Assembly (NCBI GenBank): GCA_949316495.1
Contig: OX439005.1
Coordinates: 10,780,001-10,844,000 of the forward strand
From: Amphiduros pacificus
Lineage: Eukaryota > Annelida > Polychaeta > Phyllodocida > Hesionidae
Length of the DNA: 64,000 nucleotides
Direction: 5' to 3'
Shown here one piece after another: positions 10,229-24,173 of the stretch. The translations under genes and the position numbers were made by a program. The notes under the pieces are model-generated. The model saw nothing but the letters and a program-made list of their open reading frames with translations, had not been told where the DNA came from and made no database searches. Position 1 is the first letter of the stretch. Each line of letters begins with the position of its first letter.

Positions 10229-11363
10229 ATGAAAAATTCAAAACCAATATTTAGCCCCTGTGTGACGTTACCGTTGATCAACGGCACGTCAGAAATCGAT
10301 TGGCTGGCTCTGAAATTTTGTTCTGAAGTGTATCTCACCCCACACCACATTTGTGATTTTTTTGGAGGCTGTAGTGATCAGCATGTATTCTTGAAAAATT
10401 CAAATTCAATATTTAGCCCCTGTGTGACGCTGCCGTTGATCATCGGCATGTCACAAATCGATTGGGTGACTCTGAAATTTTGTTTGAAGGTGTATCTCAC
10501 CCCTATGCACATCTTTGATTTTTTTGGAGGCTGTAGTGATCAGCATGTATTCTTGAAAAATTCAAAACCAAAATTTGGCCCCTTTCTGACGTTACCGTTG
10601 ATCATCGGCACGTGAGAAATCGCTCAGCTCGCTCCGAAATTTTGTTTAAAGTTGTATCCCACCCCAATGCACATCTTTGATTTTTTTTGGAGGCTGTAGT
10701 GATCAGCATTTATTCTTGAAAAATTCAAAACTAATATTTGGCCCCTTTCTGACGTTACCGTTGATCATCGGCACATTAGAAATCGCTCAGCTCGCTCCGA
10801 AATTTTGTTTAAAGGTGTATCCCACCCCAATGCACATCTTTGATTTTTTTGGAGGCTGTAGTGATCAGCATGTATTCTTGAAATATTCAAATTCAATATT
10901 TGGCCCCTGTGTGACGCTGCCGTTGATCATCGGCATGTCACAAATCGATTGGGTGACTCTGAAATTTTGTTTGAAGGTGTATCTCACCCCAATTCACATC
11001 TTTGATTTTTTTGGAGGCTGTAGTGATCAGCATTTATTCTTGAAAAATTCAAAACTAATATTTGGCCCCTTTCTGACGTTACCGTTGATCATCGGCACGT
11101 CAGAAATCGCTCAGGTCGCTCCGAAAAATTGTTTTAAAGTGTATCTGACCCCAATGCACATCTTTGATTTTTTTGGAGGCTGTAGTGATCAGCATGTATT
11201 CTTGAAAAATTCAAAACCAATATTTGGCCCCTTTCTGACGTTACCGTTGATCATCGGCACGTCAGAAATCGCTCAGCTCGCTCCGAAAAATTGTTTTAAG
11301 GTGTATCTCACCCCAATGCACATCTTTGATTTTTTTGGAGGCTGTTATGATCAGCATGTATAA

Positions 11364-14300
11364 ATGAAAAATTCAAAACCAATATTTAGCCCCTGTGTGA
11401 CGTTACCGTTGATCAACGGCACGTCAGAAATCGATTGGCTGGCTCTGAAATTTTGTTCTGAAGAGTATCTCACCCCACACCACATTTGTGATTTTTTTGG
11501 AGGCTGTAGTGATCAGCATGTATTCTTGAAAAATTCAAATTCAATATTTAGCCCCTGTGTGACGCTGCCGTTGATCATCGGCATGTCACAAATCGATTGG
11601 GTGACTCTGAAATTTTGTTTGAAGGTGTATCTGACCCCAATGCACATCTTTGATATTTTTGGAGGCTGTAGTGATCAGCATGTATAAATGAAAAATTCAA
11701 AACTAATATTTAGCCCCTGTGTGACGTTACCGTTGATCAACGGCACGTCAGAAATCGCTCAGCTCGCTCCGAAAAATTGTTTTAAGGTGTATCTCACCCC
11801 AATGCACATCTTTGATTTTTTTGGAGGCTGTAGTGATCAGCATGTATTCTTGAAAAATTCAAATTCAATATTTGGCCCCTGTGTGACGCTGCCGTTGATC
11901 ATCGGCATGTCACAAATCGATTGGGTGACTCTGAAATTTTGTTTTAAGGTGTATCTCACCCCAATTCACATCTTTGATTTTTTTGGAGGCTGTAGTGATC
12001 AGCATTTATTCTTGAAAAATTAAAAACTAATATTTGGCCCCTTTCTGACGTTACCGTTGATCATCGGCACATTAGAAATCGCTCAGCTCGCTCCGAAATT
12101 TTGTTTAAAGGTGTATCCCACCCCAATGCACATCTTTGATTTTTTTGGAGGCTGTAGTGATCAGCATTTATTCTTGAAAAATTCAAAACCAATATTTAGC
12201 CCCTGTGTGACGTTACCGTTGATCAACGGCACGTCAGAAATCGATTAGCTGGCTCTGAAATTTTGTTCTGAAGTGTATCTCACCCCACACCACATTTGTG
12301 ATTTTTTTGGAGGCTGTAGTGATCAGCATGTATTCTTGAAAAATTCAAATTCAATATTTGGCCCCTGTGTGACGCTGCCGTTGATCATCGGCATGTCAGA
12401 AATCGCTCAGCTCGCTCCGAAAAATTGTTTTAAGGTGTATCTCACCCCAATGCACATCTTTGATTTTTTTGGAGGCTGTAGTGATCAGCATGTATTCTTG
12501 AAAAATTCAAATTCAATATTTGGCCCCTGTGTGACGCTGCCGTTGATCATCGGCATGTCACAAATCGATTGGGTGACTCTGAAATTTTGTTTGAAGGTGT
12601 ATCTCACCCCAATTCACATCTTTGATTTTTTTGGAGGCTGTAGTGATCAGCATTTATTCTTGAAAAATTCAAAACTAATATTTGGCCCCTTTCTGACGTT
12701 ACCGTTGATCATCGGCACTTCAGAAATCGCTCAGGTCGCTCCGAAAATTTGTTTGAAGGTGTATCTCACCCCACACCACATTTGTGATTTTTTTGGAGGC
12801 TGTAGTGATCAGCATGTTTTTTAAAAAAATTCAAAACCAATATTTGGCCCCTTTCTGACGTTACCGTTGATCATCGGCACGTCAGAAATCGCTCAGCTCG
12901 CTCCGAAAAATTGTTTTAAGGTGTATCTCACCCCAATGCACATCTTTGATTTTTTTGGAGGCTGTAGTGATCAGCATGTATTCTTGAAATATTCAAATTC
13001 AATATTTGGCCCCTGTGTGACGCTGCCGTTGATCATCGGCATGTCACAAATCGATTGGGTGACTCTGAAATTTTGTTTGAAGGTGTATCTCACCCCAATT
13101 CACATCTTTGATTTTTTTGGAGGCTGTAGTGATCAGCATTTATTCTTGAAAAATTCAAAACTAATATTTGGCCCCTTTCTGACGTTACCGTTGATCATCG
13201 GCACGTCAGAAATCGCTCAGGTCGCTCCGAAAAATTGTTTTAAAGTGTATCTGACCCCAATGCACATCTTTGATTTTTTTGGAGGCTGTAGTGATCAGCA
13301 TGTATTCTTGAAAAATTCAAAACCAATATTTGGCCCCTTTCTGACGTTACCGTTGATCATCGGCACGTCAGAAATCGCTCAGCTCGCTCCGAAAAATTGT
13401 TTTAAGGTGTATCTCACCCCAATGCACATCTTTGATTTTTTTGGAGGCTGTTATGATCAGCATGTATAAATGAAAAATTCAAAACCAATATTTAGCCCCT
13501 GTGTGACGTTACCGTTGATCAACGGCACGTCAGAAATCGATTGGCTGGCTCTGAAATTTTGTTCTGAAGTGTATCTCACCCCACACCACATTTGTGATTT
13601 TTTTGGAGGCTGTAGTGATCAGCATGTATTCTTGAAAAATTCAAATTCAATATTTAGCCCCTGTGTGACGCTGCCGTTGATCATCGGCATGTCACAAATC
13701 GATTGGGTGACTCTGAAATTTTGTTTGAAGGTGTATCTGACCCCAATGCACATCTTTGATATTTTTGGAGGCTGTAGTGATCAGCATGTATAAATGAAAA
13801 ATTCAAAACTAATATTTAGCCCCTGTGTGACGTTACCGTTGATCAACGGCACGTCAGAAATCGCTCAGCTCGCTCCGAAAAATTGTTTTAAGGTGTATCT
13901 CACCCCAATGCACATCTTTGATTTTTTTGGAGGCTGTAGTGATCAGCATGTATTCTTGAAAAATTCAAATTCAATATTTGGCCCCTGTGTGACGCTGCCG
14001 TTGATCATCGGCATGTCACAAATCGATTGGGTGACTCTGAAATTTTGTTTTAAGGTGTATCTCACCCCAATTCACATCTTTGATTTTTTTGGAGGCTGTA
14101 GTGATCAGCATTTATTCTTGAAAAATTAAAAACTAATATTTGGCCCCTTTCTGACGTTACCGTTGATCATCGGCACATTAGAAATCGCTCAGCTCGCTCC
14201 GAAATTTTGTTTAAAGGTGTATCCCACCCCAATGCACATCTTTGATTTTTTTGGAGGCTGTAGTGATCAGCATTTATTCTTGAAAAATTCAAAACCAATA

Positions 14301-14378
14301 TTTAGCCCCTGTGTGACGTTACCGTTGATCAACGGCACGTCAGAAATCGATTAGCTGGCTCTGAAATTTTGTTCTGAA
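11364..14378 (+). repeat. 2,106-bp (13-monomer) tandem block in B1
   Basis: Landmarks at 11364, 11688, 12057 and 12273 recur at 13470, 13794, 14163 and 14379, all offset by 2,106 bp. The first copy alone has the GAAGAGTATC variant. The same arrangement is in B2 (30691 and 32797). Confidence 0.8.
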
Positions 14379-16799
14379 GTGTATCTCACCCCACACCACA
14401 TTTGTGATTTTTTTGGAGGCTGTAGTGATCAGCATGTATTCTTGAAAAATTCAAATTCAATATTTGGCCCCTGTGTGACGCTGCCGTTGATCATCGGCAT
14501 GTCAGAAATCGCTCAGCTCGCTCCGAAAAATTGTTTTAAGGTGTATCTGACCCCAATGCACATCTTTGATTTTTTTGGAGGCTGTAGTGATCAGCATTTA
14601 TTCTTGAAAAATTCAAAACTAATATTTGGCCACTTTCTGACGTTACCGTTGATCACCGGCACGTCAGAAATCGCTCAGCTCGCTCCGAAAAATTGTTTGA
14701 AGGTGTATCTCACCCCAATGCACATCTTTGATTTTTTTGGAGGCTGTAGTGATCAGCATGTATAAATGAAAAATTCAAAACCAATATTTAGCCCCTGTGT
14801 GACGTTACCGTTGATCAACGGCACGTCAGAAATCGATTGGCTGGCTCTGAAATGTTGTTCTGAAGTGTATCTCACCCCACACCACATTTGTGATTTTTTT
14901 GGAGGCTGTAGTGATCAGCATGTATTCTTGAAAAATTCAAATTCAATATTTCGCCCCTGTGTGACGCTGCCGTTGATCATCAGCACGTCAGAAATCGCTC
15001 AGCTCGCTCCGAAAAATTGTTTTAAGGTGTATCTCACCCCACACCACATTTGTGATTTTTTTGGAGGCTGTAGTGATCAGCATGTATTCTTGAAAAATTC
15101 AAATTCAATATTTAGCCCCTGTGTGACGCTGCCGTTGATCATCGGCATGTCACAAATCGATTGGGTGACTCTGAAATTTTGTTTGAAGGTGTATCTCACC
15201 CCAATTCACATCTTTGATTTTTTTGGAGGCTGTAGTGATCAGCATGTATAAATGAAAAATTCAAAACCAATATTTAGCCCCTGTGTGACGTTACCGTTGA
15301 TCAACGGCACGTCAGAAATCGATTGGCTGGCTCTGAAATGTTGTTCTGAAGTGTATCTCACCCCACACCACATTTGTGATTTTTTTGGAGGCTGTAGTGA
15401 TCAGCATGTATTCTTGAAAAATTCAAATTCAATATTTCGCCCCTGTGTGACGCTGCCGTTGATCATCAGCACGTCAGAAATCGCTCAGCTCGCTCCGAAA
15501 AATTGTTTTAAGGTGTATCTCACCCCACACCACATTTGTGATTTTTTTGGAGGCTGTAGTGATCAGCATGTATTCTTGAAAAATTCAAAACCAATATTTG
15601 GCCCCTTTCTGACGTTACCGTTGATCATCGGCACGTCAGAAATCGCTCAGCTCGCTCCGAAATTTTGTTTAAAGGTGTATCCCACCCCAATGCACATCTT
15701 TGATTTTTTTGGAGGCTGTAGTGATCAGCATTTATTCTTGAAAAATTCAAAACTAATATTTGGCCCCTTTCTGACGTTACCGTTGATCATCGGCACGTCA
15801 GAAATCGCTCAGCTCGCTCCGAAAATTTGTTTGAAGGTGTATCTCACCCCACACCACATTTGTGATTTTTTTGGAGGCTGTAGTGATCAGCATGTTTTTT
15901 AAAAAAATTCAAAACCAATATTTGGCCCCTTTCTGACGTTACCGTTGATCATCGGCACGTCAGAAATCGCTCAGCTCGCTCCGAAAAATTGTTTTAAGGT
16001 GTATCTCACCCCAATGCACATCTTTGATTTTTTTGGAGGCTGTAGTGATCAGCATGTATTCTTGAAAAATTCAAATTCAATATTTGGCCCCTGTGTGACG
16101 CTGCCGTTGATCATCGGCATGTCACAAATCGATTGGGTGACTCTGAAATTTTGTTTGAAGGTGTATCTCACCCCAATTCACATCTTTGATTTTTTTGGAG
16201 GCTGTAGTGATCAGCATTTATTCTTGAAAAATTCAAAACTAATATTTGGCCCCTTTCTGACGTTACCATTGATCATCGGCACGTCAGAAATCGCTCAGCT
16301 CGCTCCGAAAATTTGTTTGAAGGTGTATCTCACCCCACACCACATTTGTGATTTTTTTGGAGGCTGTAGTGATCAGCATGTTTTTTAAAAAAATTCAAAA
16401 CCACTATTTGGCCCCTTTCTGACGTTACCATTGATCATCGGCACGTCAGAAATCGCTCAGCTCGCTCCGAAAAATTGTTTTAAGGTGTATCTCACCCCAA
16501 TGCACATCTTTGATTTTTTTGGAGGCTGTAGTGATCAGCATGTATTCTTGAAAAATTCAAATTCAATATTTGGCCCCTGTGTGACGCTGCCGTTGATCAT
16601 CGGCATGTCACAAATCGATTGGGTGACTCTGAAATTTTGTTTGAAGGTGTATCTCACCCCAATTCACATCTTTGATTTTTTTGGAGGCTGTAGTGATCAG
16701 CATTTATTCTTGAAAAATTCAAAACTAATATTTGGCCACTTTCTGACGTTACCGTTGATCATCGGCACGTCAGAAATCGCTCAGGTCGCTCCGAAAAAT

Positions 16800-16871
16800 T
16801 GTTTTAAAGTGTATCTGACCCCAATGCACATCTTTGATTTTTTTGGAGGCTGTTATGATCAGCATGTATAA
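16800..16871. other. Site of one-monomer deletion in B1
   Basis: In B2 the corresponding stretch (36121-36360) holds two gamma monomers, the second ending in GCTGTTATGATC. In B1 the first monomer runs directly into GCTGTTATGATC near 16850, so exactly 162 bp is missing. The exchange point cannot be fixed because the two monomers are alike. This is in-register loss by unequal exchange or replication slippage. Confidence 0.8.
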
Positions 16872-18891
16872 ATGAAAAATTCAAAACCAATATTTAGCCC
16901 CTGTGTGACGTTACCGTTGATCAACGGCACGTCAGAAATCGATTGGCTGGCTCTGAAATTTTGTTCTGAAGTGTATCTCACCCCACACCACATTTGTGAT
17001 TTTTTTGGAGGCTGTAGTGATCAGCATGTATTCTTGAAAAATTCAAATTCAATATTTAGCCCCTGTGTAACGCTGCCGTTGATCATCGGCATGTCACAAA
17101 TCGATTGGGTGACTCTGAAATTTTGTTTGAAGGTGTATCTGACCCCAATGCACATCTTTGATATTTTTGGAGGCTGTAGTGATCAGCATGTATAAATGAA
17201 AAATTCAAAACTAATATTTAGCCCCTGTGTGACGTTACCGTTGATCAACGGCACGTCAGAAATCGCTCAGCTCGCTCCGAAAAATTGTTTTAAGGTGTAT
17301 CTCACCCCAATGCACATCTTTGATTTTTTTGGAGGCTGTAGTGATCAGCATGTATTCTTGAAAAATTCAAATTCAATATTTGGCCCCTGTGTGACGCTGC
17401 CGTTGATCATCGGCATGTCACAAATCGATTGGGTGACTCTGAAATTTTGTTTTAAGGTGTATCTCACCCCAATTCACATCTTTGATTTTTTTGGAGGCTG
17501 TAGTGATCAGCATTTATTCTTGAAAAATTCAAAACTAATATTTGGCCCCTTTCTGACGTTACCGTTGATCATCGGCACGTTTGATTTTTTTGGAGGCTGT
17601 AGTGATCAGCATGTATTCTTGAAAAATTCAAAACCAATATTTGGCCCCTTTCTGACGTTACCGTTGATCATCGGCACGTCAGAAATCGCTCAGCTCGCTC
17701 CGAAAAATTGTTTTAAGGTGTATCTCACCCCAATGCACATCTTTGATTTTTTTGGAGGCTGTTGTGATCAGCATGTATAAATGAAAAATTCAAAACCAAT
17801 ATTTAGCCCCTGTGTGACGTTACCGTTGATCAACGGCACGTCAGAAATCGATTGGCTGGCTCTGAAATTTTGTTCTGAAGTGTATCTCACCCCACACCAC
17901 ATTTGTGATTTTTTTGGAGGCTGTAGTGATCAGCATGTATTCTTGAAAAATTTAAATTCAATATTTAGCCCCTGTGTGACGCTGCCGTTGATCATCGGCA
18001 TGTCACAAATCGATTGGGTGACTCTGAAATTTTGTTTGAAGGTGTATCTCACCCCTATGCACATCTTTGATTTTTTTGGAGGCTGTAGTGATCAGCATGT
18101 ATTCTTGAAAAATTCAAAACCAAAATTTGGCCCCTTTCTGACGTTACCGTTGATCATCGGCACGTGAGAAATCGTTCAGCTCGCTCCGAAATTTTGTTTA
18201 AAGTTGTATCCCACCCCAATGCACATCTTTGATTTTTTTTGGAGGCTGTAGTGATCAGCATTTATTCTTGAAAAATTCAAAACTAATATTTGGCCCCTTT
18301 CTGACGTTACCGTTGATCATCGGCACATTAGAAATCGCTCAGCTCGCTCCGAAATTTTGTTTAAAGGTGTATCCCACCCCAATGCACATCTTTGATTTTT
18401 TTGGAGGCTGTAGTGATCAGCATTTATTCTTGAAAAATTCAAAACTAATATTTGGCCCCTTTCTGACGTTACCGTTGATCATCGGCACGTCAGAAATCGC
18501 TCAGCTTGCTCCGAAAAATTGTTTGAAGGTGTATCTGACCCCAATGCACATCTTTGATTTTTTTTGGAGGCTGTAGTGATCAGCATGTATTCTTGAAAAA
18601 TTCAAAACCAATATTTAGCCCCTGTGTGACGTTACCGTTGATCAACGGCACGTCAGAAATCGATTGGCTGGCTCTGAAATTTTGTTCTGAAGTGTATCTC
18701 ACCCCACACCACATTTGTGATTTTTTTGGAGGCTGTAGTGATCAGCATGTATTCTTGAAAAATTCAAATTCAATATTTGGCCCCTGTGTGACGCTGCCGT
18801 TGATCATCGGCATGTCACAAATCGCTCAGCTCGCTCCGAAAAATTGTTTTAAGGTGTATCTGACCCGAATGCACATCTTTGATTTTTTTGG

Positions 18892-18893
18892 AA
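18892..18893. other. 251-bp deletion junction in A2
   Basis: Sequence equivalent to A1 1096 (TTTTTTTGGA) is joined to the equivalent of A1 1348 (AATCGATTGG). The lost 251 bp is neither a multiple of 162 nor of 3, and only one to a few bases are shared at the junction. A1 and A3 are intact here. This looks like end-joining after breakage, not in-register exchange. Confidence 0.88.
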
Positions 18894-20006
18894 ATCGATT
18901 GGCTGGCTCTGAAATGTTGTTCTGAAGTGTATCTCACCCCACACCACATTTGTGATTTTTTTGGAGGCTGTAGTGATCAGCATGTATTCTTGAAAAATTC
19001 AAATTCAATATTTCGCCCCTGTGTGACGCTGCCGTTGATCATCAGCACGTCAGAAATCGCTCAGCTCGCTCCGAAAAATTGTTTTAAGGTGTATCTCACC
19101 CCACACCACATTTGTGATTTTTTTGGAGGCTGTAGTGATCAGCATGTATTCTTGAAAAATTCAAATTCAATATTTAGCCCCTGTGTGACGCTGCCGTTGA
19201 TCATCGGCATGTCACAAATCGATTGGGTGACTCTGAAATTTTGTTTGAAGGTGTATCTCACCCCAATTCACATCTTTGATTTTTTTGGAGGCTGTAGTGA
19301 TCAGCATGTATAAATGAAAAATTCAAAACCAATATTTAGCCCCTGTGTGACGTTACCGTTGATCAACGGCACGTCAGAAATCGATTGGCTGGCTCTGAAA
19401 TGTTGTTCTGAAGTGTATCTCACCCCACACCACATTTGTGATTTTTTTGGAGGCTGTAGTGATCAGCATGTATTCTTGAAAAATTCAAATTCAATATTTC
19501 GCCCCTGTGTGACGCTGCCGTTGATCATCAGCACGTCAGAAATCGCTCAGCTCGCTCCGAAAAATTGTTTTAAGGTGTATCTCACCCCACACCACATTTA
19601 CGAATTTTTTGGAGGCTGTAGTGATCAGCATGTATTCTTGAAAAATTCAAAACCAATATTTGGCCCCTTTCTGACGTTACCGTTGATCATCGGCACGTCA
19701 GAAATCGCTCAGCTCGCTCCGAAATTTTGTTTAAAGGTGTATCCCACCCCAATGCACATCTTTGATTTTTTTGGAGGCTGTAGTGATCAGCATTTATTCT
19801 TGAAAAATTCAAAACTAATATTTGGCCCCTTTCTGACGTTACCGTTGATCATCGGCACGTCAGAAATCGCTCAGCTCGCTCCGAAAATTTGTTTGAAGGT
19901 GTATCTCACCCCACACCACATTTGTGATTTTTTTGGAGGCTGTAGTGATCAGCATGTTTTTTAAAAAAATTCAAAACCAATATTTGGCCCCTTTCTGACG
20001 TTACCG

Positions 20007-23000
20007 TTGATCATCGGCACGTCAGAAATCGCTCAGCTCGCTCCGAAAAATTGTTTTAAGGTGTATCTCACCCCAATGCACATCTTTGATTTTTTTGGAG
20101 GCTGTAGTGATCAGCATGTATTCTTGAAAAATTCAAATTCAATATTTGGCCCCTGTGTGACGCTGCCGTTGATCATCGGCATGTCACAAATCGATTGGGT
20201 GACTCTGAAATTTTGTTTGAAGGTGTATCTCACCCCAATTCACATCTTTGATTTTTTTGGAGGCTGTAGTGATCAGCATTTATTCTTGAAAAATTCAAAA
20301 CTAATATTTGGCCCCTTTCTGACGTTACCGTTGATCATCGGCACGTCAGAAATCGCTCAGGTCGCTCCGAAAAATTGTTTTAAGGTGTATCTGACCCCAA
20401 TGCACATCTTTGATTTTTTTGGAGGCTGTAGTGATCAGCATGTATTCTTGAAAAATTCAAAACCAATATTTGGCCCCTTTCTGACGTTACCGTTGATCAT
20501 CGGCACGTCAGAAATCGCTCAGCTCGCTCCGAAAAATTGTTTTAAGGTGTATCTCACCCCAATGCACATCTTTGATTTTTTTGGAGGCTGTTATGATCAG
20601 CATGTATAAATGAAAAATTCAAAACCAATATTTAGCCCCTGTGTGACGTTACCGTTGATCAACGGCACGTCAGAAATCGATTGGCTGGCTCTGAAATTTT
20701 GTTCTGAAGTGTATCTCACCCCACACCACATTTGTGATTTTTTTGGAGGCTGTAGTGATCAGCATGTATTCTTGAAAAATTCAAATTCAATATTTAGCCC
20801 CTGTGTGACGCTGCCGTTGATCATCGGCATGTCACAAATCGATTGGGTGACTCTGAAATTTTGTTTTAAGGTGTATCTCACCCCAATTCACATCTTTGAT
20901 TTTTTTGGAGGCTGTAGTGATCAGCATTTATTCTTGAAAAATTAAAAACTAATATTTGGCCCCTTTCTGACGTTACCGTTGATCATCGGCACATTAGAAA
21001 TCGCTCAGCTCGCTCCGAAATTTTGTTTAAAGGTGTATCCCACCCCAATGCACATCTTTGATTTTTTTGGAGGCTGTAGTGATCAGCATTTATTCTTGAA
21101 AAATTCAAAACCAATATTTAGCCCCTGTGTGACGTTACCGTTGATCAACGGCACGTCAGAAATCGATTAGCTGGCTCTGAAATTTTGTTCTGAAGTGTAT
21201 CTCACCCCACACCACATTTGTGATTTTTTTGGAGGCTGTAGTGATCAGCATGTATTCTTGAAAAATTCAAATTCAATATTTGGCCCCTGTGTGACGCTGC
21301 CGTTGATCATCGGCATGTCAGAAATCGCTCAGCTCGCTCCGAAAAATTGTTTTAAGGTGTATCTCACCCCAATGCACATCTTTGATTTTTTTGGAGGCTG
21401 TAGTGATCAGCATGTATTCTTGAAAAATTCAAATTCAATATTTGGCCCCTGTGTGACGCTGCCGTTGATCATCGGCATGTCACAAATCGATTGGGTGACT
21501 CTGAAATTTTGTTTGAAGGTGTATCTCACCCCAATTCACATCTTTGATTTTTTTGGAGGCTGTAGTGATCAGCATTTATTCTTGAAAAATTCAAAACTAA
21601 TATTTGGCCCCTTTCTGACGTTACCGTTGATCATCGGCACGTCAGAAATCGCTCAGCTCGCTCCGAAAATTTGTTTGAAGGTGTATCTCACCCCACACCA
21701 CATTTGTGATTTTTTTGGAGGCTGTAGTGATCAGCATGTTTTTTAAAAAAATTCAAAACCAATATTTGGCCCCTTTCTGACGTTACCGTTGATCATCGGC
21801 ACGTCAGAAATCGCTCAGCTCGCTCCGAAAAATTGTTTTAAGGTGTATCTCACCCCAATGCACATCTTTGATTTTTTTGGAGGCTGTAGTGATCAGCATG
21901 TATTCTTGAAATATTCAAATTCAATATTTGGCCCCTGTGTGACGCTGCCGTTGATCATCGGCATGTCACAAATCGATTGGGTGACTCTGAAATTTTGTTT
22001 GAAGGTGTATCTCACCCCAATTCACATCTTTGATTTTTTTGGAGGCTGTAGTGATCAGCATTTATTCTTGAAAAATTCAAAACTAATATTTGGCCCCTTT
22101 CTGACGTTACCGTTGATCATCGGCACGTCAGAAATCGCTCAGGTCGCTCCGAAAAATTGTTTTAAAGTGTATCTGACCCCAATGCACATCTTTGATTTTT
22201 TTGGAGGCTGTAGTGATCAGCATGTATTCTTGAAAAATTCAAAACCAATATTTGGCCCCTTTCTGACGTTACCGTTGATCATCGGCACGTCAGAAATCGC
22301 TCAGCTCGCTCCGAAAAATTGTTTTAAGGTGTATCTCACCCCAATGCACATCTTTGATTTTTTTGGAGGCTGTTATGATCAGCATGTATAAATGAAAAAT
22401 TCAAAACCAATATTTAGCCCCTGTGTGACGTTACCGTTGATCAACGGCACGTCAGAAATCGATTGGCTGGCTCTGAAATTTTGTTCTGAAGTGTATCTCA
22501 CCCCACACCACATTTGTGATTTTTTTGGAGGCTGTAGTGATCAGCATGTATTCTTGAAAAATTCAAATTCAATATTTAGCCCCTGTGTGACGCTGCCGTT
22601 GATCATCGGCATGTCACAAATCGATTGGGTGACTCTGAAATTTTGTTTTAAGGTGTATCTCACCCCAATTCACATCTTTGATTTTTTTGGAGGCTGTAGT
22701 GATCAGCATTTATTCTTGAAAAATTAAAAACTAATATTTGGCCCCTTTCTGACGTTACCGTTGATCATCGGCACATTAGAAATCGCTCAGCTCGCTCCGA
22801 AATTTTGTTTAAAGGTGTATCCCACCCCAATGCACATCTTTGATTTTTTTGGAGGCTGTAGTGATCAGCATTTATTCTTGAAAAATTCAAAACCAATATT
22901 TAGCCCCTGTGTGACGTTACCGTTGATCAACGGCACGTCAGAAATCGATTAGCTGGCTCTGAAATTTTGTTCTGAAGTGTATCTCACCCCACACCACATT

Positions 23001-24173
23001 TGTGATTTTTTTGGAGGCTGTAGTGATCAGCATGTATTCTTGAAAAATTCAAATTCAATATTTGGCCCCTGTGTGACGCTGCCGTTGATCATCGGCATGT
23101 CAGAAATCGCTCAGCTCGCTCCGAAAAATTGTTTTAAGGTGTATCTCACCCCAATGCACATCTTTGATTTTTTTGGAGGCTGTAGTGATCAGCATGTATT
23201 CTTGAAAAATTCAAATTCAATATTTGGCCCCTGTGTGACGCTGCCGTTGATCATCGGCATGTCACAAATCGATTGGGTGACTCTGAAATTTTGTTTGAAG
23301 GTGTATCTCACCCCAATTCACATCTTTGATTTTTTTGGAGGCTGTAGTGATCAGCATTTATTCTTGAAAAATTCAAAACTAATATTTGGCCCCTTTCTGA
23401 CGTTACCGTTGATCATCGGCACGTCAGAAATCGCTCAGCTCGCTCCGAAAATTTGTTTGAAGGTGTATCTCACCCCACACCACATTTGTGATTTTTTTGG
23501 AGGCTGTAGTGATCAGCATGTTTTTTAAAAAAATTCAAAACCAATATTTGGCCCCTTTCTGACGTTACCGTTGATCATCGGCACGTCAGAAATCGCTCAG
23601 CTCGCTCCGAAAAATTGTTTTAAGGTGTATCTCACCCCAATGCACATCTTTGATTTTTTTGGAGGCTGTAGTGATCAGCATGTATTCTTGAAATATTCAA
23701 ATTCAATATTTGGCCCCTGTGTGACGCTGCCGTTGATCATCGGCATGTCACAAATCGATTGGGTGACTCTGAAATTTTGTTTGAAGGTGTATCTCACCCC
23801 AATTCACATCTTTGATTTTTTTGGAGGCTGTAGTGATCAGCATTTATTCTTGAAAAATTCAAAACTAATATTTGGCCCCTTTCTGACGTTACCGTTGATC
23901 ATCGGCACGTCAGAAATCGCTCAGGTCGCTCCGAAAAATTGTTTTAAAGTGTATCTGACCCCAATGCACATCTTTGATTTTTTTGGAGGCTGTAGTGATC
24001 AGCATGTATTCTTGAAAAATTCAAAACCAATATTTGGCCCCTTTCTGACGTTACCGTTGATCATCGGCACGTCAGAAATCGCTCAGCTCGCTCCGAAAAA
24101 TTGTTTTAAGGTGTATCTCACCCCAATGCACATCTTTGATTTTTTTGGAGGCTGTTATGATCAGCATGTATAA
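20007..24173 (+). repeat. Triplicated 1,782-bp block in A2
   Basis: Three copies start at 20007, 21789 and 23571, against two in A1 and A3. The second and third both carry TTGAAATATTC (near 21908 and 23690), so the extra copy is a duplicate of the second, as expected from in-register unequal exchange. Confidence 0.85.

Larger units (their letters stand above)
1..10244 (+). repeat. Higher-order repeat unit A1
   Basis: Bounded by the recurrence at 10245 of the sequence at base 1; the CACGTG marker lies at 365-370. It contains, in order: alpha-beta-gamma leader; 486-bp alpha(GTTG) blocks at 1283 and 1769; two 1,782-bp-spaced blocks at 2462 and 4244; a second pair of 486-bp blocks at 6143 and 6629; a 486-bp gamma pair at 7322 and 7808; and two 909-bp blocks at 8411 and 9320. 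Corresponding landmarks recur 37,285 bp downstream in A3 without a break in offset from 433 to about 8735. The true left boundary is arbitrary because the array continues to the left. Confidence 0.85.
10245..17796 (+). repeat. Higher-order repeat unit B1
   Basis: It starts like A1 (offset 10,244), but near 10860 jumps to the sequence equivalent of about 4340 in A1. It therefore lacks 3,727 bp, which is 23 monomers plus one base, the extra base being an eight-T tract. It then holds a 2,106-bp (13-monomer) tandem block at 11364 and 13470, 486-bp blocks, and one 909-bp block at 16872-17780. Private variants shared only with B2 include GAAGAGTATC near 11461, GGCACTTCAG near 12715, CCACTATTTG near 16401 and GTGTAACGCTG near 17066. 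Confidence 0.85.
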
